A stretch of DNA of 64,000 bases from Candidatus Woesearchaeota archaeon. GTDB taxonomy: Archaea > Nanoarchaeota > Nanoarchaeia > Woesearchaeales > JAGVZT01. The stretch is taken from NCBI GenBank assembly GCA_017608295.1, contig JAFCGF010000005.1, positions 1 to 64,000 on the forward strand, given 5' to 3'. The translations under genes and the position numbers were made by a program. This document shows, in pieces, positions 1 to 7,453 of the stretch; position 1 is the stretch's first letter; every line of letters begins with the position of its first letter. Below the pieces are notes generated by a model that was not told the DNA's origin, made no database searches, and worked only from the letters and a program-made list of their open reading frames with translations.

Positions 1-1
1 T

Positions 2-106
2 GTGTGCGCGCGGCAGCTTCGCTCCGCATGCACACCTTTCATCTAACTGTAGAAAAAGCTATCGGCCATTCATCCGCTAGCTGAAGCCAGCGGATTTCTG
101 GCCACA
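2..106 (+). other. Two consecutive stem-loops, possible RNA end or small RNA
   Basis: Bases 2-36 form a hairpin with a GTGTGC/GCACAC stem and an inner CGG/CCG helix. Bases 64-103 form a second hairpin: an outer GGCCA/TGGCC helix, a symmetric TTC/TTC internal loop, an inner ATCCGCT/AGCGGAT helix and a 10-base loop. The second stem is followed directly by ACA. No convincing protein frame lies in 1-203. The hairpins could be the 3' end of an RNA gene or a processed leader cut by the window edge. The internal loop is too small for a normal H/ACA pocket, so I assign no class. Confidence 0.35.
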
Positions 107-172
107 AAGATTAAAAAATCTGCCCTAGCATGTCCCGAACACCATCCTAAAGCCGCTTTTCCACCAACTGGC

Positions 173-180
173 TTATAAAT
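173..180 (+). promoter_or_regulatory. TATA box for the 204-1108 gene pair
   Basis: The sequence TTATAAAT is centred about 27 bases before the ATG at 204, the archaeal TATA-to-start distance. This predicts a transcript beginning at or very near the start codon (leaderless). Confidence 0.5.
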
Positions 181-203
181 AAAAGGAGCTCTCTATCGAC
201 GAT

Positions 204-476
204 ATGGCAGTGGAGTTTGAAGTCGGCCCATGCAAGAAGAAGGCGGCGCTCAGCGCGATTCCCCTCAAGAATACTGAGCTCTCGCTCGACAGCATTGCCG
301 AGGCGTTTCCCTCGCTTGCCACATCGAGGCATGTGATTGTCGTTGAGCTGGCAGATAAGGAAAAGCACGTCGAAATCATCGTGCACAAGGACGGAAAGCT
401 CATCTTCAAGCAGTGTGATGACAAAAAGCTTGCCACAAGGCTCGCGAAGCGCATCTACAAGGTGGGAGCGAGATGA
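204..476 (+). CDS. Small protein of unknown function, possible TBP-like fold
   Basis: This 90-residue protein has no motif I can name with certainty. Residues about 55-88 (VEIIVHKDGKLIFKQCDD followed by a Lys/Arg-rich helix) have the strand-strand-helix feel of one TATA-binding-protein repeat. That is an inference from pattern only. The gene overlaps the next one by four bases (ATGA), so the two products are probably translated together. A role with the downstream PP-loop enzyme, such as RNA binding in tRNA thiolation, is a guess from context. A Pcc1 identity was considered and not supported. Confidence 0.6.
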   Translation: MAVEFEVGPCKKKAALSAIPLKNTELSLDSIAEAFPSLATSRHVIVVELADKEKHVEIIVHKDGKLIFKQCDDKKLATRLAKRIYKVGAR

Positions 477-1108
477 AGGCGGGGATGAATACACAGGAAC
501 TCAAGCGCGGGCTGCTGCTGCTCTCAGGAGGATTTGACAGCGGAATAGCGGGCAAGATGATGCTTGACCAGGGGCTCGAGATAGGGGCAGTGCATTTCTC
601 TCAGGAGCCATTCACCGACTCAAGCCCTGAAGACAAATCGCGGGAAGTCGCTAAGAAGCTCGGCTTCTCTCCAGTGTATACAGTGAATCTCGGGCAGCAG
701 TTCTCGGCGCTCGCTGACCAGTGCACTCACCGCTTTTTCTTTGTGCTCACAAAGAGGCTCATGCTACGGGTGGCTGCTGAGATTGCAAAGCAGAAGAGAT
801 ACGACTGCCTCATCACTGGAGAGAATCTGGGGCAGGTGAGCAGCCAGACTCTCGATAATCTCGCTGTGATTGACGCTGCAACTACTATGCCTGTGTTGCG
901 CCCGCTTCTCGGCCTGGACAAGAACGACATCATCGCGAAGTGCGAGGAGTGGGGAACGTTCGAGATATCAAAAGGGCCAGAATTATGCGGAGTGCTGGGG
1001 CCGAAAAGGCCTGCCACGCGCTCAAATAAGGAGCAGATAAGCGCGGAAGAGGCAAAGGTCGATATCAAGAAGATGGTAGAAAGCGCTCTCACAGCAGCTG
1101 GACTGTGA
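473..1108 (+). CDS. ThiI-like PP-loop ATPase without THUMP domain (tRNA sulfurtransferase family)
   Basis: This 211-residue protein matches the adenylating half of ThiI. It has the PP-loop SGGFDS near residues 18-23 and the block TGENLGQVSSQTLDNL near residues 120-135, followed by PVLRPLLGLDK. Full ThiI carries an N-terminal ferredoxin-like/THUMP RNA-binding part of about 170 residues, which is absent here. A conserved late Cys (ELCGVLGPKRPATR) sits where some relatives have a functional cysteine. The family activates tRNA U8 for 4-thiouridine or makes thiazole sulfur. The start overlaps the upstream gene (ATGA); an ATG four codons later is possible. RNA binding may be supplied in trans, possibly by the upstream product. 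Confidence 0.8.
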   Translation: MKAGMNTQELKRGLLLLSGGFDSGIAGKMMLDQGLEIGAVHFSQEPFTDSSPEDKSREVAKKLGFSPVYTVNLGQQFSALADQCTHRFFFVLTKRLMLRVAAEIAKQKRYDCLITGENLGQVSSQTLDNLAVIDAATTMPVLRPLLGLDKNDIIAKCEEWGTFEISKGPELCGVLGPKRPATRSNKEQISAEEAKVDIKKMVESALTAAGL

Positions 1109-1124
1109 ATTTCTCTCCACAAGA

Positions 1125-1132
1125 TTTAAATA
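1125..1132 (+). promoter_or_regulatory. TATA box for the toxin-antitoxin locus
   Basis: TTTAAATA lies between the ThiI-like gene and the antitoxin genes. A start about 25 bases downstream would give a short leader ending in the GAGGTGA ribosome-binding site at 1168-1174. Confidence 0.5.
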
Positions 1133-1170
1133 TCAAAACGCAACTACGTTAATTTACGCAATTGCATGAG

Positions 1171-1335
1171 GTGACGCACATCGGAAGATTTACGGTTTCC
1201 ATACCTAAAGACTTAAAGAAACAGATGGACGAGATGCCTGATATCAACTGGCCTCAGGTCGCGAAGGAGGGCATCATGAAAAAGCTGCGAAAGCTAAAGA
1301 AGTTCGAGGAGCTCGAGCGTAGGAGAATGATATAG
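1171..1335 (+). CDS. Short VapB/RHH-type antitoxin paralogue without its own toxin
   Basis: This frame encodes about 54 residues: VSIPKDLKKQMDEM, then INWPQVAKEGIMKKL and a basic helix. It aligns by eye with the N-terminal half of the next protein (SLPVEDDVKGEIERL, then VNWSEVAREILKK). Both look like archaeal ribbon-helix-helix antitoxin DNA-binding heads, but this one stops before any toxin-neutralising tail. The listed GTG start lies inside a GAGGTGA ribosome-binding site (1168-1174). The codon at ideal SD spacing is ATC at 1180, and TTG at 1162 is another option. The stop is one base before the next ATG, so the genes form one operon. Confidence 0.6.
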   Translation: MTHIGRFTVSIPKDLKKQMDEMPDINWPQVAKEGIMKKLRKLKKFEELERRRMI

Positions 1336-1336
1336 T

Positions 1337-1633
1337 ATGGTGAGCCTCAGCCTACCCGTGGAGGATGATGTAAAAGGGGAAATCGAGCGGCTTTCTTGGG
1401 TCAACTGGTCCGAGGTAGCAAGGGAAATCCTGAAAAAAAGGGTCATCTTTGAGAGATACATCAAGGGAAGCAAGTTTAGCAAGGAAGAGGAGCTCTTCTG
1501 CGAAGAGCATGACTGGCACCCGACCGATGAACTCCCCCTGAAGGAAGAGTATGTCAAGAAGCTCAGAAAGATAATGAAAGGACCTCATGTTGAGATGACC
1601 TTAGATGAATTGGATAAGTTGCTGGAGATATGA
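1337..1633 (+). CDS. Antitoxin of RelE-type toxin-antitoxin pair
   Basis: This 98-residue acidic and basic mosaic begins with a short strand and two helices typical of ribbon-helix-helix antitoxins (SLSLPVEDDVK, then NWSEVAREILKK). It continues into an acidic, probably unfolded tail ending VEMTLDELDKLLEI, which would wrap the toxin. It overlaps the toxin start by four bases (ATGA). In this family the antitoxin binds its own promoter and blocks the toxin; autoregulation here is expected, not shown. A second, shorter copy lies directly upstream. Confidence 0.75.
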   Translation: MVSLSLPVEDDVKGEIERLSWVNWSEVAREILKKRVIFERYIKGSKFSKEEELFCEEHDWHPTDELPLKEEYVKKLRKIMKGPHVEMTLDELDKLLEI

Positions 1634-1908
1634 TAAGCCTTTCTTTCGAGATTTCACCTAAGTTGAAACGAAAACTCGACAAGCTAGGGAAAAGAGACAA
1701 GACACTTGCTCTTGCCATCAGAAAGAACATCCGGAAAATCACCAATACAAATCATATATTTATCAACCAACGCTACAAGAATCTCCGGCACAATCTCAGT
1801 CATCTCAAGAGGGTACAGATAGGCAGCTTTGTCCTCCTATTCAGGGTTAGCGGTGACACAGTCATGTTCGAAGACCTCGTGCACCATGATGAAGCATACA
1901 AAATATGA
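1630..1908 (+). CDS. RelE/ParE-family toxin
   Basis: This 92-residue basic protein has the small RelE fold pattern: an N-terminal helical pair rich in Lys/Arg (SPKLKRKLDKLGKRDKTLA), then LSHLKRVQIGSFVLLFRV and the closing FEDLVHHDEAYKI. The phrase 'IGSFVLLFRV...F.D..HHD.aY' is characteristic of archaeal RelE-like mRNA interferases, which cut mRNA at the ribosome. It is translationally coupled to the antitoxin. Nothing looks truncated. Confidence 0.8.
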   Translation: MISLSFEISPKLKRKLDKLGKRDKTLALAIRKNIRKITNTNHIFINQRYKNLRHNLSHLKRVQIGSFVLLFRVSGDTVMFEDLVHHDEAYKI

Positions 1909-1954
1909 GCGCTCTCGCTGATTCTCAGCGGGATTAACTGCAGAACTCTAAGAA

Positions 1955-2200
1955 CTATTCCTGCTCCTTCGGCTCGATGATATGCTTAGGCATCACACGC
2001 CTTATGCCGATAGGGATGACACCTGCCGCAAATTCCCTCTTGGCGATTTCGACGGTATTGTACTTCAACTCCTCGAGGTCCTTCTTTGTGGTCTTAAGAA
2101 GAAAAGGGGCGCCCATGGAAATCTGCAAGGCTCGTGCACCTATGATTCTCGCTCTCTCGTACTTGGTCAGCTTAAACTCGGGCTCTTGTTTCTTTGCCAT
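1955..2200 (-). CDS. rpoK: DNA-directed RNA polymerase subunit K (RpoK/Rpb6)
   Basis: This 81-residue protein carries the RpoK/Rpb6/omega signature [20 protein letters not shown], followed by a Lys-rich stretch and the [12 protein letters not shown] tail. The subunit clamps the largest RNA polymerase subunit and helps assembly. It is away from the main rpo operon (20428-28007) and ends a leftward run with Rad50, a zinc-ribbon peptide and a membrane peptide. The length is normal for archaea. Confidence 0.93.
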   Translation of the reverse strand: MAKKQEPEFKLTKYERARIIGARALQISMGAPFLLKTTKKDLEELKYNTVEIAKREFAAGVIPIGIRRVMPKHIIEPKEQE

Positions 2201-2244
2201 GTGAACATCAGGGGGAAGTCTGGGCGTATTTAAACGTTTCGCAC

Positions 2245-2385
2245 TTATTCGTCGAAACGGCCCCTCACAGCGTATTTGCTCGAGGTGAGAATCTCGTTGT
2301 ATAATGTGTCGGTGTCATCAGGCCGCAAGGGCAGAAGCTTGTAGAGGGTGTAGGCCAGAAATAACACTACACCAATACCGCCCAC
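2245..2385 (-). CDS. Single-span membrane peptide, start codon uncertain
   Basis: The frame encodes one hydrophobic segment ([21 protein letters not shown]) followed by an acidic, soluble tail ending VRGRFDE. With the GTG at 2385 it is 46 residues. A GGAGG at 2412-2416 lies 8 bases before an in-frame ATA at 2403, which would give 52 residues and the full membrane segment. No ATG, GTG or TTG lies nearer to that ribosome-binding site. The gene sits 44 bases after the zinc-ribbon gene and 44 before rpoK. Function unknown. Confidence 0.55.
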   Translation of the reverse strand: MGGIGVVLFLAYTLYKLLPLRPDDTDTLYNEILTSSKYAVRGRFDE

Positions 2386-2411
2386 AATAATAGCGCTCTC
2401 TATCGTACTTG

Positions 2412-2416
2412 CCTCC
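2412..2416 (-). promoter_or_regulatory. Strong Shine-Dalgarno site facing an ATA codon
   Basis: GGAGG on the minus strand ends exactly 8 bases before ATA (2403-2401) and 5 before ACG (2406-2404). The same 8-base spacing from GAGG or GGTG precedes accepted starts elsewhere in the window, for example rpoA2. This is the reason to doubt the GTG start of the downstream peptide. Confidence 0.5.
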
Positions 2417-2429
2417 TTTTTCCAGAGTG

Positions 2430-2579
2430 TTAATCAATCACCAGGCCGCATTTGCCGCAGTATACTTCGCCGCCGCGCTTGATGATATTCGTGCTGCCGC
2501 ATTCAGGGCAGCGCTCCTCTTCTTTTTTGGGCTTTCCTTCATCATCAAGATCCAGGTCGTCCCATTCGTCCGGTTTCAT
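2430..2579 (-). CDS. TFIIB-type zinc-ribbon miniprotein
   Basis: This 49-residue protein has an acidic head (MKPDEWDDLDLDDEG) and a zinc ribbon CPECGSTNII, then YCGKCGLVID at the extreme C-terminus. The spacing C-x2-C...C-x2-C and the closing GLVI match the TFIIB N-terminal ribbon. The start overlaps the rad50 stop (ATGA), so it is translationally coupled to Rad50. Zinc ribbons of this kind bind nucleic acid or RNA polymerase; a link to DNA repair here is inferred only from coupling. Confidence 0.8.
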   Translation of the reverse strand: MKPDEWDDLDLDDEGKPKKEEERCPECGSTNIIKRGGEVYCGKCGLVID

Positions 2580-5005
2580 CGTGTTGTTATCCTGCTTATG
2601 TGCTCGCTCTTGTTCACTGTTATGACGCTCTCGACAAAACTCTCGATTTTGCTCTCGTGAGACACAATCACTATCTGCCTCACATCAAGCTCGTCGAGCA
2701 CCATACGGAGCTTGTCCAGCTGCTCTGAGCTGAAGCCGTCAGTGGGCTCATCAAGGATGATGAGGTCCCGCGTCTGTATGCTCGATACAGCATCATTCAC
2801 CACCGACGTTATCGCGAGCCGGTACGCCAGCGCCAGGGAAGTCCTCTCACCACCTGAGAGGTCCTGAGTCGGCATCTCGTACCCGTTCTGCTCCACGACA
2901 GGGGCGAACTCCTCGTCAAGCCGCACACTAATCTCCTCGCCCTCGAGGAGGATACTATAGTAGCGCTGGAACAGTTCCGAGAACTCCTGGCGGAGGCGAT
3001 GCATCACTTGCCGCTCTATGAGATGCATCAAGGGGATGAATTCCTTCTCCGTCCAATCCCGGATGTGCTTAAGGTGCTGATGCTTTTGCTTCAGGTTGGC
3101 CTTTTTTACGAGGCGCTCCCTGAGATGGCCCTGCTCTGATTCGAGTGACGCAAGCGTCGTGGAAGCCTTAGTCAACCCGGTAAGCAGGACCTGCTCCTCT
3201 TGCCGCAACGCTTCCAGCGCCGACTTATATTCCGCATACGCGTCCTCAAGATTTTTAAACTTTTGGATTCTGTCATGGAGAGTCGCGAGTTTTTCCTGAG
3301 ATTCTGCCCTTTCAGCGCTAAGTCTCTCATTCTCTTCCTCCACTCTCTTGGTGCGCTCCTGCCGCTCCCTGAGCTGGTCCTGAAGGTTATTACGCTCCTG
3401 GGCTGCCCTCTCCTGCAGGCGGGCCTCTTCCAATTGTGTCACGAGGCTATCATCATCCGGAAGCACCTTGAGCTGCTGCTCCACCTCTGTCCGGGTTTTC
3501 TTCATCTCAGCGAGCTTTTTCTGCCCTTCCTCAAGCCTCACCAGCGCCTGCTGGAACGAATCGAGCTCTGCCTCAATCTTGATTGCGCCTTCCCTCGCCT
3601 GCTGGAGCGATTTCTCGTCTGTGGAAAGCACACCAAGCTCTTTCTCAAGCGCAGTGAGCTTCGCCTTGGCCTCCCCTACAACTTTCTCCGCGGTCTTTAT
3701 CTTGAAGCGCTGGTCTGTGAGTATCGATTCCCTATGTTCATGCGGGACTTTTTGCTGGCAGAGCGGGCACTGCTCCAGGTCCGCCATCTTACCTACTGCC
3801 TCATTTGCCTCAGCAAGGACATGCTCATTCAGGGATAGCAGGTTCGTGATTTCCTTCCTATGGGAATCCATGCTCGACTTCTTCGAGGCGAGCTCTGCCT
3901 TGCGCTTGATGATGTCATGCAGCGACTTCAGGCGCGTCTGCCGCTCAGCCAGATCCTTCTGGATGGCTGCTTCGTCCGGCGCCTCCTGCTGCAACTCCGC
4001 TGTGCGGCCCTGCAGCGACTTCAACTGCGCTTCAAGCGCAGTGCGCTTTGCTGTGGATTCCGTGAGCCTCTCCTGAAGGGCTTTGATGTCCGGAATCTCC
4101 TTCTGCTCAGGGAGCTCATCGAGTTTCGCCTTGAGATGCTTCAGCCCAATCTCAAGCGTCTCCTGTTCCTTCACTTTTTTCTCGAATTGTTCTGTTACTC
4201 CTGATAACCGTGTCTTCAGAGCTGACTCCTCTCTCCGCAATGATTCAAATTCCTTTCGCTGTTTCTCGAGAGATTCGAGTTCAGCGTTTTTCTCCTTGAT
4301 AGAGTTCCTCTTCTCCTCGAGCTTCGGCTTCACCCCTTCGACCTGCTGCTTCGCGTTCTTCGCCTGCGCCTTCAGCTCGTCTTCCCTGCGCTTCAGTTCC
4401 TCGATATCCGCAGTCGCGCCCTCCAATGCGCGCGCCTTGCTCCGTATCTCCTGGAGCGCGGTTTTCGAGTTTTCTCTGATAGTGCGATATTTGTCAACCT
4501 GAAAAAGCCTCCGCAATGTGTCGAGGCGCATGTCCTTCTGGTCGAAAAGAATCGCCTTCATTTCTTCCTGGGGAGTGTACACAGTATAGCGGAAGATAAG
4601 GTCCTTTGATTTTGTCAGAAGAGATGGCGGATACCCCAATAATTCAAGAACCTTGCTTTTCAGCTCCATAGGAGTGAGGTCCTGGCGCACATCGTCCATT
4701 ACGATATAGCCAGAGTCCTGCACAACGTCCTTGGCCTTGCGCTTGAGCATCCGTTTTACTGTGACGCGCTTCTCTCCAAGGGAGAAGGTGAGCTCGACTG
4801 CACCGTTTTCTGCTCCGTGGCGAAGCAGCGATGAGCCAGACAGCACTCCGCGCATAATCCCAAACAACGCGAACTCGACAGCAAGCAGCACAGAACTCTT
4901 TCCAGCGCCGATATCTCCAGAAAGAAGCACTGTGCCTTCTGGAAAGTCAACACTCTCGTTGGTGTAGCTCCTGATGTTCTCCAGCTTCAGGTTGCGCAGT
5001 ATCAT
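2576..5005 (-). CDS. rad50: DNA double-strand break repair ATPase Rad50
   Basis: This 809-residue SMC-like protein has Walker A GDIGAGKS at residues 30-37, long coiled coils broken by a zinc-hook motif CPLC near residue 410, and a C-terminal ATPase half with signature DLSGGERTSLALAYRL and Walker B LIILDEPTDG. Rad50 works with the nuclease Mre11 to tether and resect broken ends. The usual mre11 neighbour is not next to it or anywhere in the window. It is followed by overlapping zinc-ribbon and membrane-peptide genes and rpoK. The start gives a canonical N-terminus (MILRNLKLENIRSY). Confidence 0.93.
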   Translation of the reverse strand: MILRNLKLENIRSYTNESVDFPEGTVLLSGDIGAGKSSVLLAVEFALFGIMRGVLSGSSLLRHGAENGAVELTFSLGEKRVTVKRMLKRKAKDVVQDSGYIVMDDVRQDLTPMELKSKVLELLGYPPSLLTKSKDLIFRYTVYTPQEEMKAILFDQKDMRLDTLRRLFQVDKYRTIRENSKTALQEIRSKARALEGATADIEELKRREDELKAQAKNAKQQVEGVKPKLEEKRNSIKEKNAELESLEKQRKEFESLRREESALKTRLSGVTEQFEKKVKEQETLEIGLKHLKAKLDELPEQKEIPDIKALQERLTESTAKRTALEAQLKSLQGRTAELQQEAPDEAAIQKDLAERQTRLKSLHDIIKRKAELASKKSSMDSHRKEITNLLSLNEHVLAEANEAVGKMADLEQCPLCQQKVPHEHRESILTDQRFKIKTAEKVVGEAKAKLTALEKELGVLSTDEKSLQQAREGAIKIEAELDSFQQALVRLEEGQKKLAEMKKTRTEVEQQLKVLPDDDSLVTQLEEARLQERAAQERNNLQDQLRERQERTKRVEEENERLSAERAESQEKLATLHDRIQKFKNLEDAYAEYKSALEALRQEEQVLLTGLTKASTTLASLESEQGHLRERLVKKANLKQKHQHLKHIRDWTEKEFIPLMHLIERQVMHRLRQEFSELFQRYYSILLEGEEISVRLDEEFAPVVEQNGYEMPTQDLSGGERTSLALAYRLAITSVVNDAVSSIQTRDLIILDEPTDGFSSEQLDKLRMVLDELDVRQIVIVSHESKIESFVESVITVNKSEHISRITTR

Positions 5006-5070
5006 GTACTTCCCTAACCTCGACTAGCAAACAGACTGGATATATAATTTTCGGTCGACGAGCTAGAAGT

Positions 5071-6252
5071 TCATTCATATCTGAGCGCGTCAACAGGATT
5101 AAGCTGGGCTGCGCGCATCGCGGGGACAATGCCTGACACCGCTCCGATGATGAACGAGAACACTATTGCAAAGACAACAACACCAAGCTGAATCTTAAAT
5201 TTGAGCCATGCAAAGCCGGCATAGGCAGCGATGACATTGATAAGCAGTGCAATGCCGCTTCCAATAAGCAAGCCGATAAAGCCGCCTACAGCACCGATTA
5301 TCCCTGATTCGATGAGGAACATGAGCAGGATATGTTCATTCCTCGCACCAACAGCTTTCATCACGCCAATCTCTCCAGTTCGCTCCAGCACTGAAGTGAA
5401 CATCGAGTTCATGATGCCGACAGCGCCGACAACGAGTGAAATCGCGGCAATGCCCACAAGCACGAACTGCACGATATCCATGATTTGGGTGAACTGCGCC
5501 AACAGCTGGTCAGGGGTGAAGACATCAATCTCCTCATCATCAATCTCCTCGCGGAACTCGTGCTCAATCTCCTTTCTCCCGTCTTCTAGGGAAATGCCAT
5601 CCTCCAGTGTCACCACAGCCACATTCACCATGTCATCCTCGTCAAGGAGTTCTCTCACAGTCTCCAAAGGAACAATTACCATGTCATCTACATGGGCGCC
5701 GGTCTGCTCAAATATGCCAATGACCTTGAAAGTATAATCTTCAATGGTGATGCTGTTCTTGAGGCGGACATCTTTGTCAAAGGCTTCAATAGCTACCTTC
5801 TTCCCTATGATGACAGAATATTGCTCTCCGGAAGTGAACATCCGCCCCTGCTCAAGATTGATGTCAGCATCAAAGAAGCCTTTATCACCCAGAGTAGTAT
5901 CGTAGCCGGTGACCATGGAATAGCTTTCCTCCTTGCCGTAGAATATAGGCAAGTAGCCGTTCAGCGCGGGATTGACATAATCTACACTTCTCAGCCTCTC
6001 GAGACGGTCGACATAATCCTTGCTGAAGCCGCGGCTGCCTGCAGGCGGCCCCTGAAGGCGCGCAGGCACAATCCGGATATTAGAGATACCCATCTTCTCA
6101 AACTGGTGCTCGACAGCGTACTTGAATCCTGAACTGACTGTAATAAGAGCGACAATCGCCGCGACTCCAATCACTATGCCGAGGATAGTGAGCCAGCTGC
6201 GGATGCCCCTGCTTCGCATGCTCTGCACCACTATCTTGACATAATCATTCAT
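5071..6252 (-). CDS. MacB/FtsX-type ABC permease (second copy)
   Basis: This 393-residue protein has the MacB/FtsX layout: an N-terminal membrane helix (LTILGIVIGVAAIVALITV), a large extracytoplasmic domain (about residues 45-265) and three C-terminal helices with MNSMFTSVLERTGEIGVMKAVGA between them. It lies one base after its paralogue and is in a leftward operon with the ABC ATPase (8764-9483) and an extracellular protein. These mechanotransmission ABC systems move lipids, peptides or drugs, or drive extracytoplasmic enzymes. The substrate cannot be read from sequence. Confidence 0.85.
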   Translation of the reverse strand: MNDYVKIVVQSMRSRGIRSWLTILGIVIGVAAIVALITVSSGFKYAVEHQFEKMGISNIRIVPARLQGPPAGSRGFSKDYVDRLERLRSVDYVNPALNGYLPIFYGKEESYSMVTGYDTTLGDKGFFDADINLEQGRMFTSGEQYSVIIGKKVAIEAFDKDVRLKNSITIEDYTFKVIGIFEQTGAHVDDMVIVPLETVRELLDEDDMVNVAVVTLEDGISLEDGRKEIEHEFREEIDDEEIDVFTPDQLLAQFTQIMDIVQFVLVGIAAISLVVGAVGIMNSMFTSVLERTGEIGVMKAVGARNEHILLMFLIESGIIGAVGGFIGLLIGSGIALLINVIAAYAGFAWLKFKIQLGVVVFAIVFSFIIGAVSGIVPAMRAAQLNPVDALRYE

Positions 6253-6253
6253 C

Positions 6254-7438
6254 TTATTTCCTCAACGCGTCCACTGGCTGGAGCTTTGCTGCCTGCACCG
6301 CAGGTAATAGCCCGGAGAGCACTCCGGTCACGAGTGCGAATCCCAGGCCAAAGAGTACGAGCCATGGCTCTATTGTTATCCTCAGCATCCCGCTCCAGTC
6401 TGACGCCATTGCAGCGAGCTGGATGAGATACGACAGCCCAAGGCCGAACAGGATGCCAATGATGCCGCCGACAAGGGCGACAACGGCAGCCTCGGCAATG
6501 AACAGCGCCATGATATGTTTTCTGCCCGCGCCGACCGCCTTGAGTATCCCAATTTCCTTTGTTCTCTCCAGGACCGAGGTGAACATCGAATTCATGATGC
6601 CGACACCGCCGACAAGAAGCGATATCGCAGCAATGCCGACAATCACCACTTCTATCACAGTGAGAATCGAGCCAAACTGCTCGAGGAGCTGGTCAGGTGT
6701 CAACACCATATAGTCCTCTGCGTCATGGGCGCGGTCAAGATCTTTTTCAACGGCCTTCACAGCATCATCAATACTTATTCCATCTTTCACCGTGAGGTCG
6801 ATGTAGCTCACAGACTCATCCTCATCAAACACTTCCCTGGCCAAGTCCATGGGAATCATCATGGATGAATCATCCTCAGGGTTTCCGATGGGCTCAAAGA
6901 TGCCCACAACTCTCACCTTGTGGTCGTCAAGATAGAGCACATCATTCACCCGGATATCCCTCTCAAACAGGGAATCCCCAAGCAGCGGGCCTATGATTGC
7001 GGCAGAGACGTCCTGGCTCTGAAGGGGTCTACCCTCCTCCATATCCATATCAAAATCGTCGAGCATCCTCTCGGCATACTTCGCCGGAACACCCATAAGA
7101 TAGCCTGCCGCGGTATCGCCCTTGTAGGTTATCTGTGTCATGTCCATGAGATAAGGGATTGCGTACTCAGTCACATGATTCTTATCAAGACGCTCAGCAT
7201 CGTCAGCAGTAAGGCCGGACGATGTACCTGGGATGACGAATCCCTTGGGCATGATCATAATCCTGTTTGTCCCAAAAGCCTCGAACTGCGTGGTAATCGC
7301 GTTGCGCAGCCCGAAACTTATCGTAATGAGAGCAATGATGGCAGCTACACCTATCACTATGCCTACAATAGTGAGCCATGCTCTTAGGGGCCTGGAGCGC
7401 AGATTCGCTAGCACCAGGCCAGTGGGGGTAAGTGTCAT
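6254..7438 (-). CDS. MacB/FtsX-type ABC permease (first copy)
   Basis: This 394-residue paralogue of the next gene has the same order: N-terminal helix (WLTIVGIVIGVAAIIALITI), an extracytoplasmic domain, then three helices with MNSMFTSVLERTKEIGILKAVGAG. Two different permeases downstream of one ATPase suggest a heterodimeric transporter, unlike bacterial MacB, which fuses ATPase and permease and works as a homodimer. The N-terminus begins MTLTPTGLVLANLRSRPLRA, the standard amphipathic lead-in. Confidence 0.85.
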   Translation of the reverse strand: MTLTPTGLVLANLRSRPLRAWLTIVGIVIGVAAIIALITISFGLRNAITTQFEAFGTNRIMIMPKGFVIPGTSSGLTADDAERLDKNHVTEYAIPYLMDMTQITYKGDTAAGYLMGVPAKYAERMLDDFDMDMEEGRPLQSQDVSAAIIGPLLGDSLFERDIRVNDVLYLDDHKVRVVGIFEPIGNPEDDSSMMIPMDLAREVFDEDESVSYIDLTVKDGISIDDAVKAVEKDLDRAHDAEDYMVLTPDQLLEQFGSILTVIEVVIVGIAAISLLVGGVGIMNSMFTSVLERTKEIGILKAVGAGRKHIMALFIAEAAVVALVGGIIGILFGLGLSYLIQLAAMASDWSGMLRITIEPWLVLFGLGFALVTGVLSGLLPAVQAAKLQPVDALRK

Positions 7439-7453
7439 GCTTCCCTCACAAAA

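Noticed and set aside
64..106. H/ACA guide RNA (hairpin followed by ACA)
   Set aside because: The internal loop has only three bases per side and the upper stem is too short for a guide pocket and kink-turn.
204..476. KEOPS subunit Pcc1
   Set aside because: Length fits but the sequence order and charge pattern do not show the Pcc1 strands and helices.
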